Made by a program: the position numbers and the translations under genes
NCBI RefSeq assembly: GCF_001877785.1
Contig: NZ_MINN01000066.1
Span: forward strand, 1 to 55,760
Source: Rossellomorea aquimaris
GTDB taxonomy: Bacteria; Bacillota; Bacilli; Bacillales; Bacillaceae_B
DNA: 55,760 bases
Direction of reading: 5' to 3'
The notes under the pieces: generated by a model
The model's input: only the letters and a program-made list of their open reading frames with translations
The model's database searches: none
Told to the model about the DNA's origin: nothing
Shown: one piece after another, positions 44,396 to 55,644 of the stretch
Position numbering within the stretch: position 1 is the stretch's first letter
Layout: each line of letters opens with the position of its first letter

Positions 44396-45687
44396 TGTTC
44401 CAAACTATCTCCAATTTTATGCGCGTGGGTGATATAAGAAATAAAATTATCTTCACCCTTTTAATGTTAGTCGTCTTCCGTCTTGGTACCTTCATTCCGG
44501 TGCCAAACGTTGACGCAAATGTACTGAAGATGCAAGACCAGGCAGGAATTCTCGGATTCCTGAATACATTTGGCGGTGGTGCGCTGCAGAACTTCTCCAT
44601 CTTCGCGATGGGAATCATGCCTTACATCACGGCTTCGATCATTGTTCAGCTGCTTCAAATGGACGTTGTTCCTAAGTTCACTGAATGGTCGAAGCAAGGT
44701 GAAGTAGGCCGCCGTAAATTAGCTCAGTTCACTCGTTATTTCACAATCATACTCGGTTTCATCCAAGCTTTAGGTATGTCCTATGGCTTTAACCGGATCT
44801 ATGGTGGAATGCTTATCCAAAGCCCTGGAGTAAGCACGTACCTGTTAATCGCTTTGGTATTGACAGCCGGTACGGCTTTTCTTATGTGGCTTGGTGAACA
44901 AATCACGGCTAAAGGTGTTGGAAATGGTATCTCGATCCTGATCTTTGCAGGTATCGTTGCTGCGATTCCTAACATTGTAAACCAAATTTATGCTCAACAA
45001 ATCGAAGGGGCAGGCGAACAGCTTTTCCTTCGCATTGTGGTTCTTGCACTTATACTTTTGGCAGTCATTGCAATCGTGGTTGGTACAGTGTTTATTCAAC
45101 AAGCACTTCGTAAAATCCCGATTCAATATGCAAAACGTTTAGTGGGGCGCAGTCCGGTTGGCGGACAATCAACACATCTTCCATTGAAAGTGAATGCTGC
45201 AGGTGTTATTCCGGTAATCTTCGCGATTTCCTTTATCATTACACCGCAGACGATCTCTACATTCTTTGGGGATAATGATGTGACAAGCACGATCCAGTAC
45301 ATCTTTGATTACACGAAGCCGGTCGGCATGATCATCTATGTTGCATTGATCGTCGCCTTTACTTACTTCTACGCTTTCATTCAAGTGAATCCGGAGCAAA
45401 TGGCGGAGAACTTGAAGAAGCAGGGTGGGTATATCCCTGGTATCCGTCCAGGTAAAACCACTCAGGAGTATCTCACTCGCGTTCTGTATCGCCTGACATT
45501 TGTAGGGGCTATATTCTTATCAGTGATCTCCATTCTTCCGATGCTTTTCATTAACTTCGCCGGTCTGCCGCCTGCGGCACAAATTGGCGGAACAAGCCTG
45601 CTCATCGTAGTCGGTGTGGCACTTGAGACAATGAAGCAATTGGAAGCACAGCTGGTGAAGCGCCACTACAAAGGATTCATTAAATAA
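44395..45687 (+). CDS. secY: SecY, preprotein translocase channel subunit
   Basis: 430 residues with ten predicted membrane segments. The plug/lateral-gate region follows the first segment; cytoplasmic loop 5 contains the conserved Arg in RPGKTTQEYLTR (near 352). It forms SecYEG with SecE (17823-18002). It is coupled to rplO by a TAATG overlap, so membrane-channel and ribosome synthesis are linked. Confidence 0.97.
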   Translation: MFQTISNFMRVGDIRNKIIFTLLMLVVFRLGTFIPVPNVDANVLKMQDQAGILGFLNTFGGGALQNFSIFAMGIMPYITASIIVQLLQMDVVPKFTEWSKQGEVGRRKLAQFTRYFTIILGFIQALGMSYGFNRIYGGMLIQSPGVSTYLLIALVLTAGTAFLMWLGEQITAKGVGNGISILIFAGIVAAIPNIVNQIYAQQIEGAGEQLFLRIVVLALILLAVIAIVVGTVFIQQALRKIPIQYAKRLVGRSPVGGQSTHLPLKVNAAGVIPVIFAISFIITPQTISTFFGDNDVTSTIQYIFDYTKPVGMIIYVALIVAFTYFYAFIQVNPEQMAENLKKQGGYIPGIRPGKTTQEYLTRVLYRLTFVGAIFLSVISILPMLFINFAGLPPAAQIGGTSLLIVVGVALETMKQLEAQLVKRHYKGFIK

Positions 45688-45695
45688 GAGGGTTT

Positions 45696-45716
45696 TCGGG
45701 AACGTTCAGTTCCTGA
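45696..45716 (+). other. Small hairpin between secY and adk
   Basis: TCGGGAAC at 45696-45703 and GTTCCTGA at 45709-45716 pair around five bases. No T run follows, so it is not a terminator. Possible RNA stability or processing element. Confidence 0.4.
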
Positions 45717-45736
45717 AGCCATTTTATAGACATTGA

Positions 45737-47145
<1,409 letters not shown>

Positions 47146-47160
47146 GTGAAGGTGATTGGA

Positions 47161-47484
47161 TTGATCGAGTCAGATTCGACGATTCCGAGTATAGGCCAGA
47201 TCGTACTGCCGCTTAAAGGCAGGGAAGCTGGGACATATTCAATCGTTGTTCAGCAATTGGATGAACGTTTTGTACTCATAGCAGACGGAGATAGACGGAA
47301 ATTCGACCGCGCCAAGCGAAAGAATATCGGACATCTTCAACTGTTTGACTATGTTTCTCCAGAAGTTCAAAACAGTATTATCGAAACAGGTAAAGTGACG
47401 AACGGTAAACTGCGCTATGCTGTTACAAAGTTTGTAAATGAAGTCTTAAATGATGAGAAGAAGGGAGACATGTTCGATGGCTAA
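47161..47484 (+). CDS. ybzG: KOW-domain RNA-binding protein, L14e-like
   Basis: 107 residues. The N-terminal KOW motif [19 protein letters not shown] and [12 protein letters not shown] resemble archaeal/eukaryal L14e; a matching small protein sits at this locus in B. subtilis. Function unknown, possibly ribosome-associated. I chose the TTG at 47161, 7 bases after AAGGTGA; a GTG at 47146 directly after map is in frame but has no ribosome site. The 3' end overlaps infA by 8 bp. Confidence 0.85.
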   Translation: MIESDSTIPSIGQIVLPLKGREAGTYSIVVQQLDERFVLIADGDRRKFDRAKRKNIGHLQLFDYVSPEVQNSIIETGKVTNGKLRYAVTKFVNEVLNDEKKGDMFDG

Positions 47485-47695
47485 AGATGATGTAATTGAA
47501 GTGGAAGGCACGGTCGCCGAGACTTTGCCTAACGCGATGTTTAAGGTAGAATTAGAAAATGGTCATACAGTTCTGGCACATGTTTCAGGAAAGATTCGTA
47601 TGCACTTCATCCGTATCTTACCTGGTGACAAGGTGACAGTTGAATTATCACCGTATGACTTAACTCGTGGTAGAATCACTTATCGTTATAAATAA
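47477..47695 (+). CDS. infA: Translation initiation factor IF-1
   Basis: 72 residues, one S1-type OB-fold, almost invariant: [40 protein letters not shown]. It occupies the A site during initiation. AAGGGAG precedes the ATG inside the end of the KOW gene. Confidence 0.97.
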   Translation: MAKDDVIEVEGTVAETLPNAMFKVELENGHTVLAHVSGKIRMHFIRILPGDKVTVELSPYDLTRGRITYRYK

Positions 47696-47727
47696 TTCAT
47701 TGCACTCCGTACTATTAAGGAGGTTAG

Positions 47728-47847
<120 letters not shown>

Positions 47848-47871
47848 ACTTAAAGGAGGTGCGCTATCACT

Positions 47872-48237
47872 ATGGCACGTATTGCTGGTGTAGACATTCC
47901 ACGTGACAAACGTGTTGTCATTTCATTAACATACATCTACGGTATTGGTAAAAATACTGCACAACAAATTCTTTCAGAAGCTGGTGTCTCTGCAGATACT
48001 CGCGTTCGTGATCTAACTGAAGACGAACTAGGAAAGATTCGTGATATCGTTGATAAATTAAAGGTTGAAGGTGATCTTCGTCGTGAGATCTCTCTAAACA
48101 TCAAACGTCTTATGGAAATCGGTTCATACCGCGGTCTTCGTCACCGTCGTGGACTACCTGTTCGTGGTCAACATACGAAGAACAACGCTCGTACACGTAA
48201 AGGTCCTCGTAAGACTGTAGCAAACAAGAAAAAATAA
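47872..48237 (+). CDS. rpsM: Ribosomal protein uS13
   Basis: 121 residues. 30S head protein contacting P-site tRNA and L5. [24 protein letters not shown] and the basic tail [19 protein letters not shown] are conserved. AAGGAGGTG precedes the ATG. Confidence 0.97.
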   Translation: MARIAGVDIPRDKRVVISLTYIYGIGKNTAQQILSEAGVSADTRVRDLTEDELGKIRDIVDKLKVEGDLRREISLNIKRLMEIGSYRGLRHRRGLPVRGQHTKNNARTRKGPRKTVANKKK

Positions 48238-48244
48238 TAGGTAA

Positions 48245-48651
<407 letters not shown>

Positions 48652-48652
<1 letters not shown>

Positions 48653-48722
48653 TTTTTCTGTATAAATTTTGTATCGTTGTCTATAATGGGATATGATACA
48701 AAATACGTTCGTTCAGAAAAAT
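48652..48722 (+). promoter_or_regulatory. Two-helix hairpin between rpsK and rpoA
   Basis: ATTTTTCTG (48652-48660) pairs perfectly with CAGAAAAAT (48714-48722), and inside it ATTTTGTATC (48666-48675) pairs perfectly with GATACAAAAT (48695-48704). It starts on the last bases of the rpsK stop region. No T tract follows. A TATAAT in the loop lacks a -35. Possible processing, stability or regulatory structure. Confidence 0.6.
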
Positions 48723-48824
48723 GTAACCAGTTGTTGGTGCACAATAGGGAACGTAAACATGGGGAATTTCGGACTTCATTTATATAGCCCGGAGTTTCGA
48801 CGTTTTGAAGGAGGGTAAATATTA

Positions 48825-49769
48825 ATGATCGAAATTGAAAAACCAAAAATTGAAACGGTTGAGATCAGCGATGATGCCACATATGGAAAGTTCGTCGTAG
48901 AACCACTTGAGCGTGGATATGGTACAACTTTGGGTAACTCCTTACGTCGTATCCTACTATCGTCACTCCCAGGTGCCGCTGTCACATCTATTCAAATAGA
49001 TGGAGTACTGCATGAGTTTTCAACAATTGAAGGCGTCGTAGAGGATGTCACATCCATCATTTTGAATATCAAAAAGCTAGCGTTGAAGATTTACTCTGAT
49101 GAAGAGAAGACGCTTGAAATTGATGTACAGGGTGAAGGGGTCGTAACAGCTGCTGATATTACTCATGATAGTGATGTGGAAGTGTTGAATCCTGATTTGC
49201 ACATCGCCACATTATCTAAAAGTGGTCACTTCCGTGTGCGTTTAAGCGCAGCCCGCGGACGTGGATACAGACCTGCTGACCAAAACAAACGTGAGGATCT
49301 TCCAATCGGTGTGATCCCAATCGATTCTATTTACACTCCAGTTTCACGCGTTAACTATCAAGTAGAAAACACTCGTGTTGGTCAAATGACTAACTATGAC
49401 AAACTTTCTCTTGATGTATGGACTGATGGAAGTATCGGCCCGAAAGAAGCTATTTCTCTAGGTGCCAAGATTCTGACAGAACACTTGAATATTTTCGTCG
49501 GCCTTACAGATGAAGCGCAGAATGCTGAAATCATGGTAGAAAAAGAAGAAGATCAAAAAGAAAAAGTTCTAGAGATGACGATCGAAGAATTGGATCTTTC
49601 TGTTCGTTCTTACAACTGCCTGAAGCGTGCTGGAATCAACACTGTTCAAGAGCTTGCCAACAAGACTGAAGAAGATATGATGAAAGTGCGTAACCTAGGA
49701 CGTAAATCTCTTGAAGAGGTTAAAGTTAAACTTGAAGACCTCGGATTAGGGTTGCGTAAAGACGATTGA
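48825..49769 (+). CDS. rpoA: RpoA, RNA polymerase alpha subunit
   Basis: 314 residues. N-terminal domain (1-230) for dimerisation and assembly ([19 protein letters not shown]); C-terminal domain (about 245-310) with helix-hairpin-helix segments [19 protein letters not shown] that bind UP elements and activators. AAGGAGGGTAAATATT precedes the ATG. Confidence 0.97.
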   Translation: MIEIEKPKIETVEISDDATYGKFVVEPLERGYGTTLGNSLRRILLSSLPGAAVTSIQIDGVLHEFSTIEGVVEDVTSIILNIKKLALKIYSDEEKTLEIDVQGEGVVTAADITHDSDVEVLNPDLHIATLSKSGHFRVRLSAARGRGYRPADQNKREDLPIGVIPIDSIYTPVSRVNYQVENTRVGQMTNYDKLSLDVWTDGSIGPKEAISLGAKILTEHLNIFVGLTDEAQNAEIMVEKEEDQKEKVLEMTIEELDLSVRSYNCLKRAGINTVQELANKTEEDMMKVRNLGRKSLEEVKVKLEDLGLGLRKDD

Positions 49770-49790
49770 TAATCATTTTTAGATAGATAG

Positions 49791-50177
<387 letters not shown>

Positions 50178-50197
50178 TAATTCGTGACTACTAACAT

Positions 50198-50241
50198 TAA
50201 GGGCGGGACAGTTAATCCTTAACTGCTTCTTTGCCCTTTTT
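50198..50241 (+). terminator. Terminator after rplQ
   Basis: AAGGGC at 50199-50204 pairs with GCCCTT at 50233-50238, and inside CAGTTAA pairs with TTAACTG, followed by T5. Ends the ribosomal-protein cluster. Confidence 0.88.
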
Positions 50242-50462
50242 GTATAAGTGCATGATTGATGATGAAAAGCAGAGCGTTACGATGAGCAGCACTGCTGACT
50301 CGTCTAGCTCGTGCGCCCCTTCCGACTTCTATATCGATAGAAGCTGTTCAGTGGATGAACAAGAAAAGGTTTCTTTTCTTTGGTCGGGGTGCAGGCTTTT
50401 TTTTATTTATATGGATTTTTGCTATTATTTATTTATTGGATTATATTACAGTTCTTTATACC

Positions 50463-50589
50463 GCTAATGATTTCCGTGCACGACTTCGCTTTCCGCAGGT
50501 AGCCCGTGAGCCTGCTCGGCTTCGCCTCCGGGGTCTCACCTGTCTCGCTTTTCCCGCAGGAGTCTTCGCCTTCCACTCCAATCAATAGC
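50463..50589 (-). repeat. Family A long-hairpin repeat, copy 3 (inverted)
   Basis: 127 bp in the opposite orientation to copies 1, 2 and 4. Ends GCTAATGATT (50463-50472) and AATCAATAGC (50580-50589) pair with one mismatch. On the minus strand it reads GACTCCTGCGGGAAAAGCGA, then GAGACCCC..., then GCGGAAAGCGAAGTCG. The 535-bp gap between rplQ and ecfA1 otherwise holds the terminator and no credible gene or promoter. Confidence 0.87.
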
Positions 50590-50713
50590 TGGAAAAAGTT
50601 TAATAAAGAGAATATGTTAGAAAATAAAATCAACCTGTTCTTACAAAATGAAAAAAAGCCGAGCAGAGTTATTTTTTAGTTGAGAATTGATGAGCATAGA
50701 GGAGGTATGTATC

Positions 50714-51550
50714 ATGCGAGAGATGATTAACGTTAAGGATGTGTATTTTCGTTATCCCGATCAAAAAGATTATGCTCTTGAGGGAATCAGCCTTCATGTA
50801 GAGCAAGGTGAATGGCTTGCGATTGTCGGGCATAATGGTTCAGGTAAGTCTACACTTGCAAAGATGCTGAACGGCCTTCATTTTCCTGAGAAGGGAGATG
50901 TGACGGTCGATGGGGTTGCGCTTGAAGAAGAGACGATCTGGGATATCCGGTCCAAAATTGGAATGGTCTTTCAAAATCCAGATAATCAGTTTGTCGGTGC
51001 TACAGTCGAAGATGATGTGGCTTTTGGGTTAGAAAACCATGGAGTACCTTACGAAGCGATGGTAAAGCGAGTAAATGACGCCCTGAAGCGTGTCCATATG
51101 GAAGATTTTCTTGATCAAGAGCCCCACCATTTATCCGGCGGTCAGAAGCAGAGGGTGGCAATTGCAGGGGTGGTGGCATTGCAGCCTGATATCATCATTT
51201 TGGATGAATCCACCTCGATGCTTGACCCGAAAGGAAAGAAAGAAGTGCTTGAGACGGTCAGGGAGCTGAAGGAAAAAGAGAATCTGACGGTCATTTCCAT
51301 CACCCACGACCTTGAGGAAGCAGCGAAGGCAGACCGGATCATTGTACTGAACAGGGGCAAGGTTTTTAAGGAAGGGACGCCTCGGGAGATATTCCTTCTT
51401 GAGGATGAATTGAAGAAATTGGGGCTGGATTCACCCTTCACGATCAAACTTTCAGGGGTACTCAAGAACACGGGGATATCATTATCTGACACATATTTTA
51501 CAGAAGAAGAGCTGGTGAACGAGTTATGCAAATCTCATTTCAACAAGTAG
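50714..51550 (+). CDS. ecfA1: EcfA1, ECF transporter ATPase
   Basis: 278 residues, ABC ATPase. Walker A GHNGSGKST (near 40), Q-loop in VFQNPDNQFVG, signature LSGGQKQR, Walker B DIIILDEST with catalytic Glu, and H-loop THD. It powers energy-coupling-factor uptake of vitamins and other micronutrients with EcfA2 and EcfT; the substrate-binding S subunits are encoded elsewhere. The ATG at 50714 follows GGAGGTATGTATC; upstream in-frame starts to 50687 lack this spacing. Overlaps ecfA2 by 25 bp. Confidence 0.95.
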   Translation: MREMINVKDVYFRYPDQKDYALEGISLHVEQGEWLAIVGHNGSGKSTLAKMLNGLHFPEKGDVTVDGVALEEETIWDIRSKIGMVFQNPDNQFVGATVEDDVAFGLENHGVPYEAMVKRVNDALKRVHMEDFLDQEPHHLSGGQKQRVAIAGVVALQPDIIILDESTSMLDPKGKKEVLETVRELKEKENLTVISITHDLEEAAKADRIIVLNRGKVFKEGTPREIFLLEDELKKLGLDSPFTIKLSGVLKNTGISLSDTYFTEEELVNELCKSHFNK

Positions 51551-52395
51551 AATATCGTTATTCCTATAAGACCCCGTTCGAGAAGCTGGCTCTTGAAGAT
51601 ATTAATCTCTCCATACCCTCCGGGCAGTTTCTGGCTGTCATCGGGCATACGGGTTCAGGAAAGTCGACACTCTTGCAGCACCTGAACGCATTGCTCAAGC
51701 CGACTTCCGGTGTGGTGAATGTAGGGGATTATGCCATCAGCCCCGATAAGAAGTCAAAAAGCCTGAAACCGATCCGGCAGAAGGTCGGGATTGTTTTTCA
51801 ATTCCCGGAGCATCAATTATTTGAAGAGACAGTACTAAAAGATATTTGCTACGGCCCAATGAATTTCGGAGTTTCTGAAGAAGTGGCGAAAGAACGTGCG
51901 AAGGAACTGATCGTGAAAGTAGGTCTCTCAGAAGAGGTCCTGGAGAAGTCTCCTTTCGATCTTTCAGGCGGTCAGATGAGAAGGGTGGCCATTGCCGGCG
52001 TGCTTGCCATGAATCCGGATGTCATCGTACTGGACGAACCGACAGCAGGACTGGATCCGAGGGGGCAGCGCGAGATCATGGATATGTTCCATGACCTTCA
52101 CAAGGAGAAGGGGCTTACCACCATCCTCGTCACGCACAGCATGGAAGACGCCGCTCATTATGCCGACGAGATCGTGATTATGCAAAAGGGCAGATTAAAA
52201 AGGAAAGGCACTCCGCAGGAGATTTTCTCGAATCCGGAGGAACTGTTCGGGATGGGTCTTGATGTTCCCGATGTGGTCCGGTTCCAATTTAAGCTGGAAG
52301 AACGAATCGGCAGAAAGCTCGGGGTCACCTGTTTGACGATTGAAGAACTTGCAGCTGCCATTCGTTCCCTTGAGGAAGGAGGCGGGCAGCCATGA
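51526..52395 (+). CDS. ecfA2: EcfA2, ECF transporter ATPase
   Basis: 289 residues, ABC ATPase paralogous to EcfA1. Walker A GHTGSGKST (near 38), VFQFPEHQLFEETV, signature LSGGQMRR, Walker B VIVLDEPTAGLD, H-loop THS. The C-terminal extension beyond the ATPase core is shared with homologues and helps dimerise. The start lies inside ecfA1 and its stop overlaps the ecfT start (ATGA), so all three subunits are translationally linked. Confidence 0.95.
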   Translation: MQISFQQVEYRYSYKTPFEKLALEDINLSIPSGQFLAVIGHTGSGKSTLLQHLNALLKPTSGVVNVGDYAISPDKKSKSLKPIRQKVGIVFQFPEHQLFEETVLKDICYGPMNFGVSEEVAKERAKELIVKVGLSEEVLEKSPFDLSGGQMRRVAIAGVLAMNPDVIVLDEPTAGLDPRGQREIMDMFHDLHKEKGLTTILVTHSMEDAAHYADEIVIMQKGRLKRKGTPQEIFSNPEELFGMGLDVPDVVRFQFKLEERIGRKLGVTCLTIEELAAAIRSLEEGGGQP

Positions 52396-53189
52396 TGGAA
52401 AAGATGATTTTCGGCCGGTATGTACCGGCAAAATCCATTCTGCACAGCATGGACCCGAGAGCGAAGCTTCTTTTCATTTTCGGATTCATTTGCGTGGTGT
52501 TTTTAGCTAATAATGGAGCCACCTATGCCATTTTAGGGGCATTCACGCTTACTGCACTTATTTTTTCAAATCTCTCCATCCGTTTTATCATCGGGGGCTT
52601 GAAACCGATCCTGTGGCTGATCCTGTTTACATTTTTCCTTCACGTGTTCTTTACAAAAGAAGGGGCGGTCGTCCTTGATCTTGGTTTCCTGAAGGTTCAT
52701 GAAGAAGGGCTGCGGCAGGGTATCTTCATTTCACTTCGGTTCTTTTACCTGATCCTGATCACGTCCCTGCTGACGCTGACAACATCGCCAATCACGATTA
52801 CAGACGGGCTTGAAACCTTGTTGAATCCTTTACGTAAAGTAAAATTCCCTGTTCATGAACTTGCCCTGATGATGTCGATCTCATTGCGTTTCATCCCGAC
52901 ACTCATGGAAGAAACGGACAAGATCATGAAGGCCCAGATTGCGAGGGGAGCAGAGTTCTCTTCAGGTCCGATAAAAGACCGTATCAAAGCGATCATCCCA
53001 CTCTTGATCCCGTTATTCGTCAGTGCGTTCAAGCGTGCCGAGGATCTTGCAACAGCGATGGAAGCAAGGGGGTATCAAGGCGGTGAAGGAAGGACGAAAT
53101 ACAGGCTTCTTTCATGGCATAAAAAAGATACGGGTGCACTGGTTGTACTGGGCATCCTCACAGCTTTATTGCTGGTCTTCAGAGGATAG
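52392..53189 (+). CDS. ecfT: EcfT, ECF transporter membrane subunit
   Basis: 265 residues with several membrane segments (about 30-65, 75-95, 108-130 and at the C-terminus near 245-262). Two Ala-Arg-Gly coupling motifs that contact the ATPases are visible: AQIARGAEFSSG and MEARGYQGGEG (near 180 and 222). It bridges the EcfA pair to exchangeable S subunits. A second ATG at 52395 is an alternative start. truA follows 12 bp later. Confidence 0.95.
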   Translation: MMEKMIFGRYVPAKSILHSMDPRAKLLFIFGFICVVFLANNGATYAILGAFTLTALIFSNLSIRFIIGGLKPILWLILFTFFLHVFFTKEGAVVLDLGFLKVHEEGLRQGIFISLRFFYLILITSLLTLTTSPITITDGLETLLNPLRKVKFPVHELALMMSISLRFIPTLMEETDKIMKAQIARGAEFSSGPIKDRIKAIIPLLIPLFVSAFKRAEDLATAMEARGYQGGEGRTKYRLLSWHKKDTGALVVLGILTALLLVFRG

Positions 53190-53201
53190 GGGAGTGAATC
53201 T

Positions 53202-53945
53202 ATGAAGCGTGTAAAATGTACAATTTCATACGATGGAACCCATTTCAGCGGCTATCAGATACAGCCGAATCGGCGGACAGTGCAGGGACTGCTGGAAGAA
53301 ACACTCAGTGCCATCAACAAAGGGGAGCATATACGAGTCACCGCTTCGGGCAGGACGGACGCAGGGGTACACGCAAATGGCCAGGTGTTCCACTTTGATA
53401 CCCCGCTGTCCATTCCTGAGGAAAAGTGGCCGGTGGTCCTGAACACGCGCCTTCCTGACGAAGTGGTCATCAAAGAGGCTCAATATGTACCGGAGGACTT
53501 TCATGCCAGGTTTTCAGTCAAGCGGAAGGAATATCGGTACAGAGTCTACACGGCTCAGTCACGCAGCCCCTTCCACCGCCATTATGCCCTTCACCACCCA
53601 TATACTCTTTCGGTGGATGCCATGAAAAGGGCGGCAGAGCATTTAATAGGGGAGCACGACTTCACAAGCTTCTGCTCTGCAAAAACGGAAGTGGAAGACA
53701 AGGTCAGGAACCTGCAGCGCATCACCATTATCGAACAAGAAGGAGAAATCATTTTTTCCTTTACGGGGAATGGGTTTCTTTACAACATGGTCAGGATCCT
53801 GGTCGGGACACTGCTTGAGGTGGGCGCAGGAAACCTGCAAAGTGCTGACATGAAGGCCATCCTCCAGGCAAAGGACCGAAACCACGCAGGAAAGACAGCT
53901 CCGCCGCATGGATTGTATTTGTGGAAGGTGGAGTATTTTAATTGA
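53202..53945 (+). CDS. truA: TruA, tRNA pseudouridine(38-40) synthase
   Basis: 247 residues. Catalytic Asp in SGRTDAGVHANGQV (near 51). It converts U38-U40 of the anticodon arm to pseudouridine. YDGTHFSGYQIQP at the start and NMVRILVGTLLEVG near the end are family blocks. GGGGAGTGAATCT precedes the ATG. It follows the ecf genes, as in B. subtilis. Confidence 0.96.
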   Translation: MKRVKCTISYDGTHFSGYQIQPNRRTVQGLLEETLSAINKGEHIRVTASGRTDAGVHANGQVFHFDTPLSIPEEKWPVVLNTRLPDEVVIKEAQYVPEDFHARFSVKRKEYRYRVYTAQSRSPFHRHYALHHPYTLSVDAMKRAAEHLIGEHDFTSFCSAKTEVEDKVRNLQRITIIEQEGEIIFSFTGNGFLYNMVRILVGTLLEVGAGNLQSADMKAILQAKDRNHAGKTAPPHGLYLWKVEYFN

Positions 53946-53991
53946 TAGGGAGAGATTTAAGAAGAGTTTATGTTGATACCGTGCAGGTCTA

Positions 53992-54219
53992 GCGGTTGTT
54001 TGGAGTGCAAGTCGTAGACTCCTGCCGGATATGCGAAAGGGCTTCGCTCAGAAGTGTGTGGCATAAGACGAATCGGCCTCGAGGGCCTTCGTTGCCTTTT
54101 TGGTCGATTAGGCTTATGACATGTGCTTCTAAGCCCTGTAGCTGGACAGTTACACTCCCTGGACGAGGAGGCTCGCGAGTTACCCGCGGAAAGCGAATTC
54201 TTGCACGGAAATCAAAAGC
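53992..54219 (+). repeat. Family A long-hairpin repeat, copy 4, interrupted
   Basis: Outer arms and core ends match family A: GTGCAAGTCGTAGACTCCTG at the left; CCCGCGGAAAGCGAATTC, TTGCACGGAAATCAAAAGCG at the right. The middle (GAGACCCCGCAGGCG in other copies) is missing and replaced by a family B element at 54033-54148. This gives 228 bp instead of about 125. Confidence 0.78.
54033..54148 (-). repeat. Family B repeat, copy 2, nested in A and inverted
   Basis: On the minus strand it starts TGTCCAGCTACAGGGCTTAG and ends GAGCGAAGCCCTTTCGC, matching the ends of copy 1 at 12971-13087; length about 116 against 117. Its interior forms its own stem: AGAAGTGTGTGGCATAAGAC against GGCTTATGACATGTGCTTCT. 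Interior sequence differs from copy 1 while the stem is kept. Confidence 0.65.
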
Positions 54220-54287
54220 GGAGATTAAAAGACTTAACTGGAAAAATATTTTTTCACTAAAACAACTAATCCAGGTGTAACATCCCC

Positions 54288-54316
54288 TTGACAATCATCT
54301 GGGAACAAGATATTAT
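54288..54316 (+). promoter_or_regulatory. rplM promoter
   Basis: TTGACA at 54288-54293 and TATTAT at 54311-54316, 17-bp spacer, about 95 bp before rplM. Confidence 0.85.
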
Positions 54317-54322
54317 AGCATA

Positions 54323-54411
54323 TGGTATGTTATTAACCCCACGATAAGCCCCGGAAACTTATTGTGATTAGAAAATAAATACTACGGATTCATTTAATAG
54401 GAGGTAAACTC
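54323..54411 (+). promoter_or_regulatory. L13 (rplM) leader
   Basis: CACGATAAG (54340-54348) pairs with CTTATTGTG (54358-54366) with one G:T, in the position of the Bacillus L13 leader (Rfam L13_leader), an autoregulatory mRNA structure. It lies between the promoter and the GGAGG ribosome site. Confidence 0.75.
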
Positions 54412-54849
54412 ATGCGTACTACGTATATGGCAAAAGCCAACGAAATCGATCGTAAATGGTACGTTGTAGATGCTGAAGGCAAGACTCTTGGTCGTCTGGC
54501 TAGTGAAGTAGCTTCAGTTCTACGCGGTAAACACAAACCAACTTTCACACCACATGTTGACACTGGTGATCACGTAATTATTCTTAACGCTTCAAAAATC
54601 GAATTGACTGGTAAAAAGCTTACTGATAAGATCTACTACCGTCACAGTAACCACCCTGGTGGTTTGAAGCAGCGTACTGCATTAGAAATGCGTACAAACT
54701 ACTCAGAAAAAATGCTAGAGCTTACAATCAAAGGTATGCTTCCTAAAGGTTCTCTAGGTCGTCAAATGATCAAGAAGCTACATGTATACTCTGGATCTGA
54801 GCATCCACACCAAGCACAACAACCAGAAGTTTACGAACTTCGTGGATAA
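54412..54849 (+). CDS. rplM: Ribosomal protein uL13
   Basis: 145 residues. Early 50S assembly protein. [20 protein letters not shown] and [19 protein letters not shown] are diagnostic. AGGAGGTAAACTC precedes the ATG. Paired with rpsI as in most bacteria. Confidence 0.97.
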   Translation: MRTTYMAKANEIDRKWYVVDAEGKTLGRLASEVASVLRGKHKPTFTPHVDTGDHVIILNASKIELTGKKLTDKIYYRHSNHPGGLKQRTALEMRTNYSEKMLELTIKGMLPKGSLGRQMIKKLHVYSGSEHPHQAQQPEVYELRG

Positions 54850-54871
54850 TTAAAAAGAGGAGGTTATTATC

Positions 54872-55264
54872 TTGGCTCAAGTTCAATATTACGGAACTGG
54901 TCGTCGTAAGAGCTCAGTAGCTCGCGTACGTTTAGTACCAGGTAACGGTAACATTGTTATCAATGATCGTGAAGTAGAAGTATATATCCCATTCGCAGCA
55001 CTAAGAGAAGTAATCAAGCAACCACTAGTTGCAACTGAAACTCTTGGTAACTATGACGTTTTAGTAAACGTACACGGTGGAGGTTACGCTGGTCAAGCTG
55101 GTGCGATCCGTCACGGTATCGCTCGTGCTTTACTTCAAGCTGATCCTGAGTACCGCGGTTCTCTAAAACGCGCTGGATTGTTAACTCGTGACGCTCGTAT
55201 GAAAGAACGTAAAAAATATGGTCTTAAAGGCGCTCGTCGTGCACCACAATTCTCTAAGCGTTAA
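54872..55264 (+). CDS. rpsI: Ribosomal protein uS9
   Basis: 130 residues. The C-terminal tail ends [11 protein letters not shown], with the arginine that touches P-site t[22 protein letters not shown] opens the protein. The start is TTG at 54872, after GAGGAGGTTATTATC, giving [10 protein letters not shown] as in homologues. Confidence 0.97.
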   Translation: MAQVQYYGTGRRKSSVARVRLVPGNGNIVINDREVEVYIPFAALREVIKQPLVATETLGNYDVLVNVHGGGYAGQAGAIRHGIARALLQADPEYRGSLKRAGLLTRDARMKERKKYGLKGARRAPQFSKR

Positions 55265-55275
55265 TTATTTCTTAC

Positions 55276-55310
55276 AAAGACTCTCAACCTTTTGGTTGGG
55301 GGTCTTTTTT
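55276..55310 (+). terminator. rplM-rpsI terminator
   Basis: AAAGACTCTCAACC pairs with GGTTGGGGGTCTTT around TTTT, followed by T. Strong intrinsic terminator 11 bp after rpsI. Confidence 0.93.
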
Positions 55311-55376
55311 ATTGTGGGTTTGGGTGCGGAGGGTGGAGGAATGGTATGGCAGTCGTTTGTCGAAAAATCGGCAGTC

Positions 55377-55477
55377 CGCACTTATATCTGGGATTTCGCA
55401 CATATATTAGTTTTTCCGCACTTATATTGAAAATTTCGCACTTATATCGCCAGGACCTGCACGTATCTGTTTAGAGA
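55377..55477. repeat. 20/21-bp periodic array 3 (CGCACTTATAT units)
   Basis: Units begin at 55377, 55397, 55417, 55437 and 55458: CGCACTTATATCTGG, CGCACATATATTAG, CGCACTTATATTGAA, CGCACTTATATCGCC, TGCACGTATCTG. Steps 20, 20, 20 and 21 bp. It starts 67 bp after the rpsI terminator. Open frames across it on either strand come from the repeat and have no ribosome site. Confidence 0.88.
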
Positions 55478-55526
55478 AAAACATTGATTATGACAATAAG
55501 TCGTGATGTTTATTCCTTATTTTACC

Positions 55527-55630
55527 AAGTTACTGAATTATCCTGAAAATCGAAAGATAAATGAAGGAAATTAAAAGATTAATGATTAAAATTAAAAGAT
55601 TATCGGGGGAAATTCGAAGATTATACAGGA
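55527..55630. repeat. 20/21-bp periodic array 4 (AAATTAAAAGATTA units)
   Basis: Units begin at 55527, 55547, 55568, 55589 and 55610: AAGTTACTGAATTATCC, AAATCGAAAGATAAATG, AAATTAAAAGATTAATG, AAATTAAAAGATTATCG, AAATTCGAAGATTATAC. Steps 20, 21, 21 and 21 bp. The first unit is the most diverged. The array ends close to the probable insertion-sequence edge. Confidence 0.75.
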
Positions 55631-55644
55631 TAATAAAGTTAGTC

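Noticed and set aside
48682..48687. TATAAT as an rpoA promoter
   Set aside because: No acceptable -35 at 16-18 bp, and the hexamer lies in the loop of a strong hairpin.
50231..50588. Short hydrophobic frames between rplQ and ecfA1
   Set aside because: They begin in the terminator region or end in family A copy 3, lack ribosome sites and look non-coding.
53989..54294. Overlapping frames on both strands over copy 4
   Set aside because: Both frames are properties of palindromic repeat DNA and neither has a ribosome site or a recognisable product.
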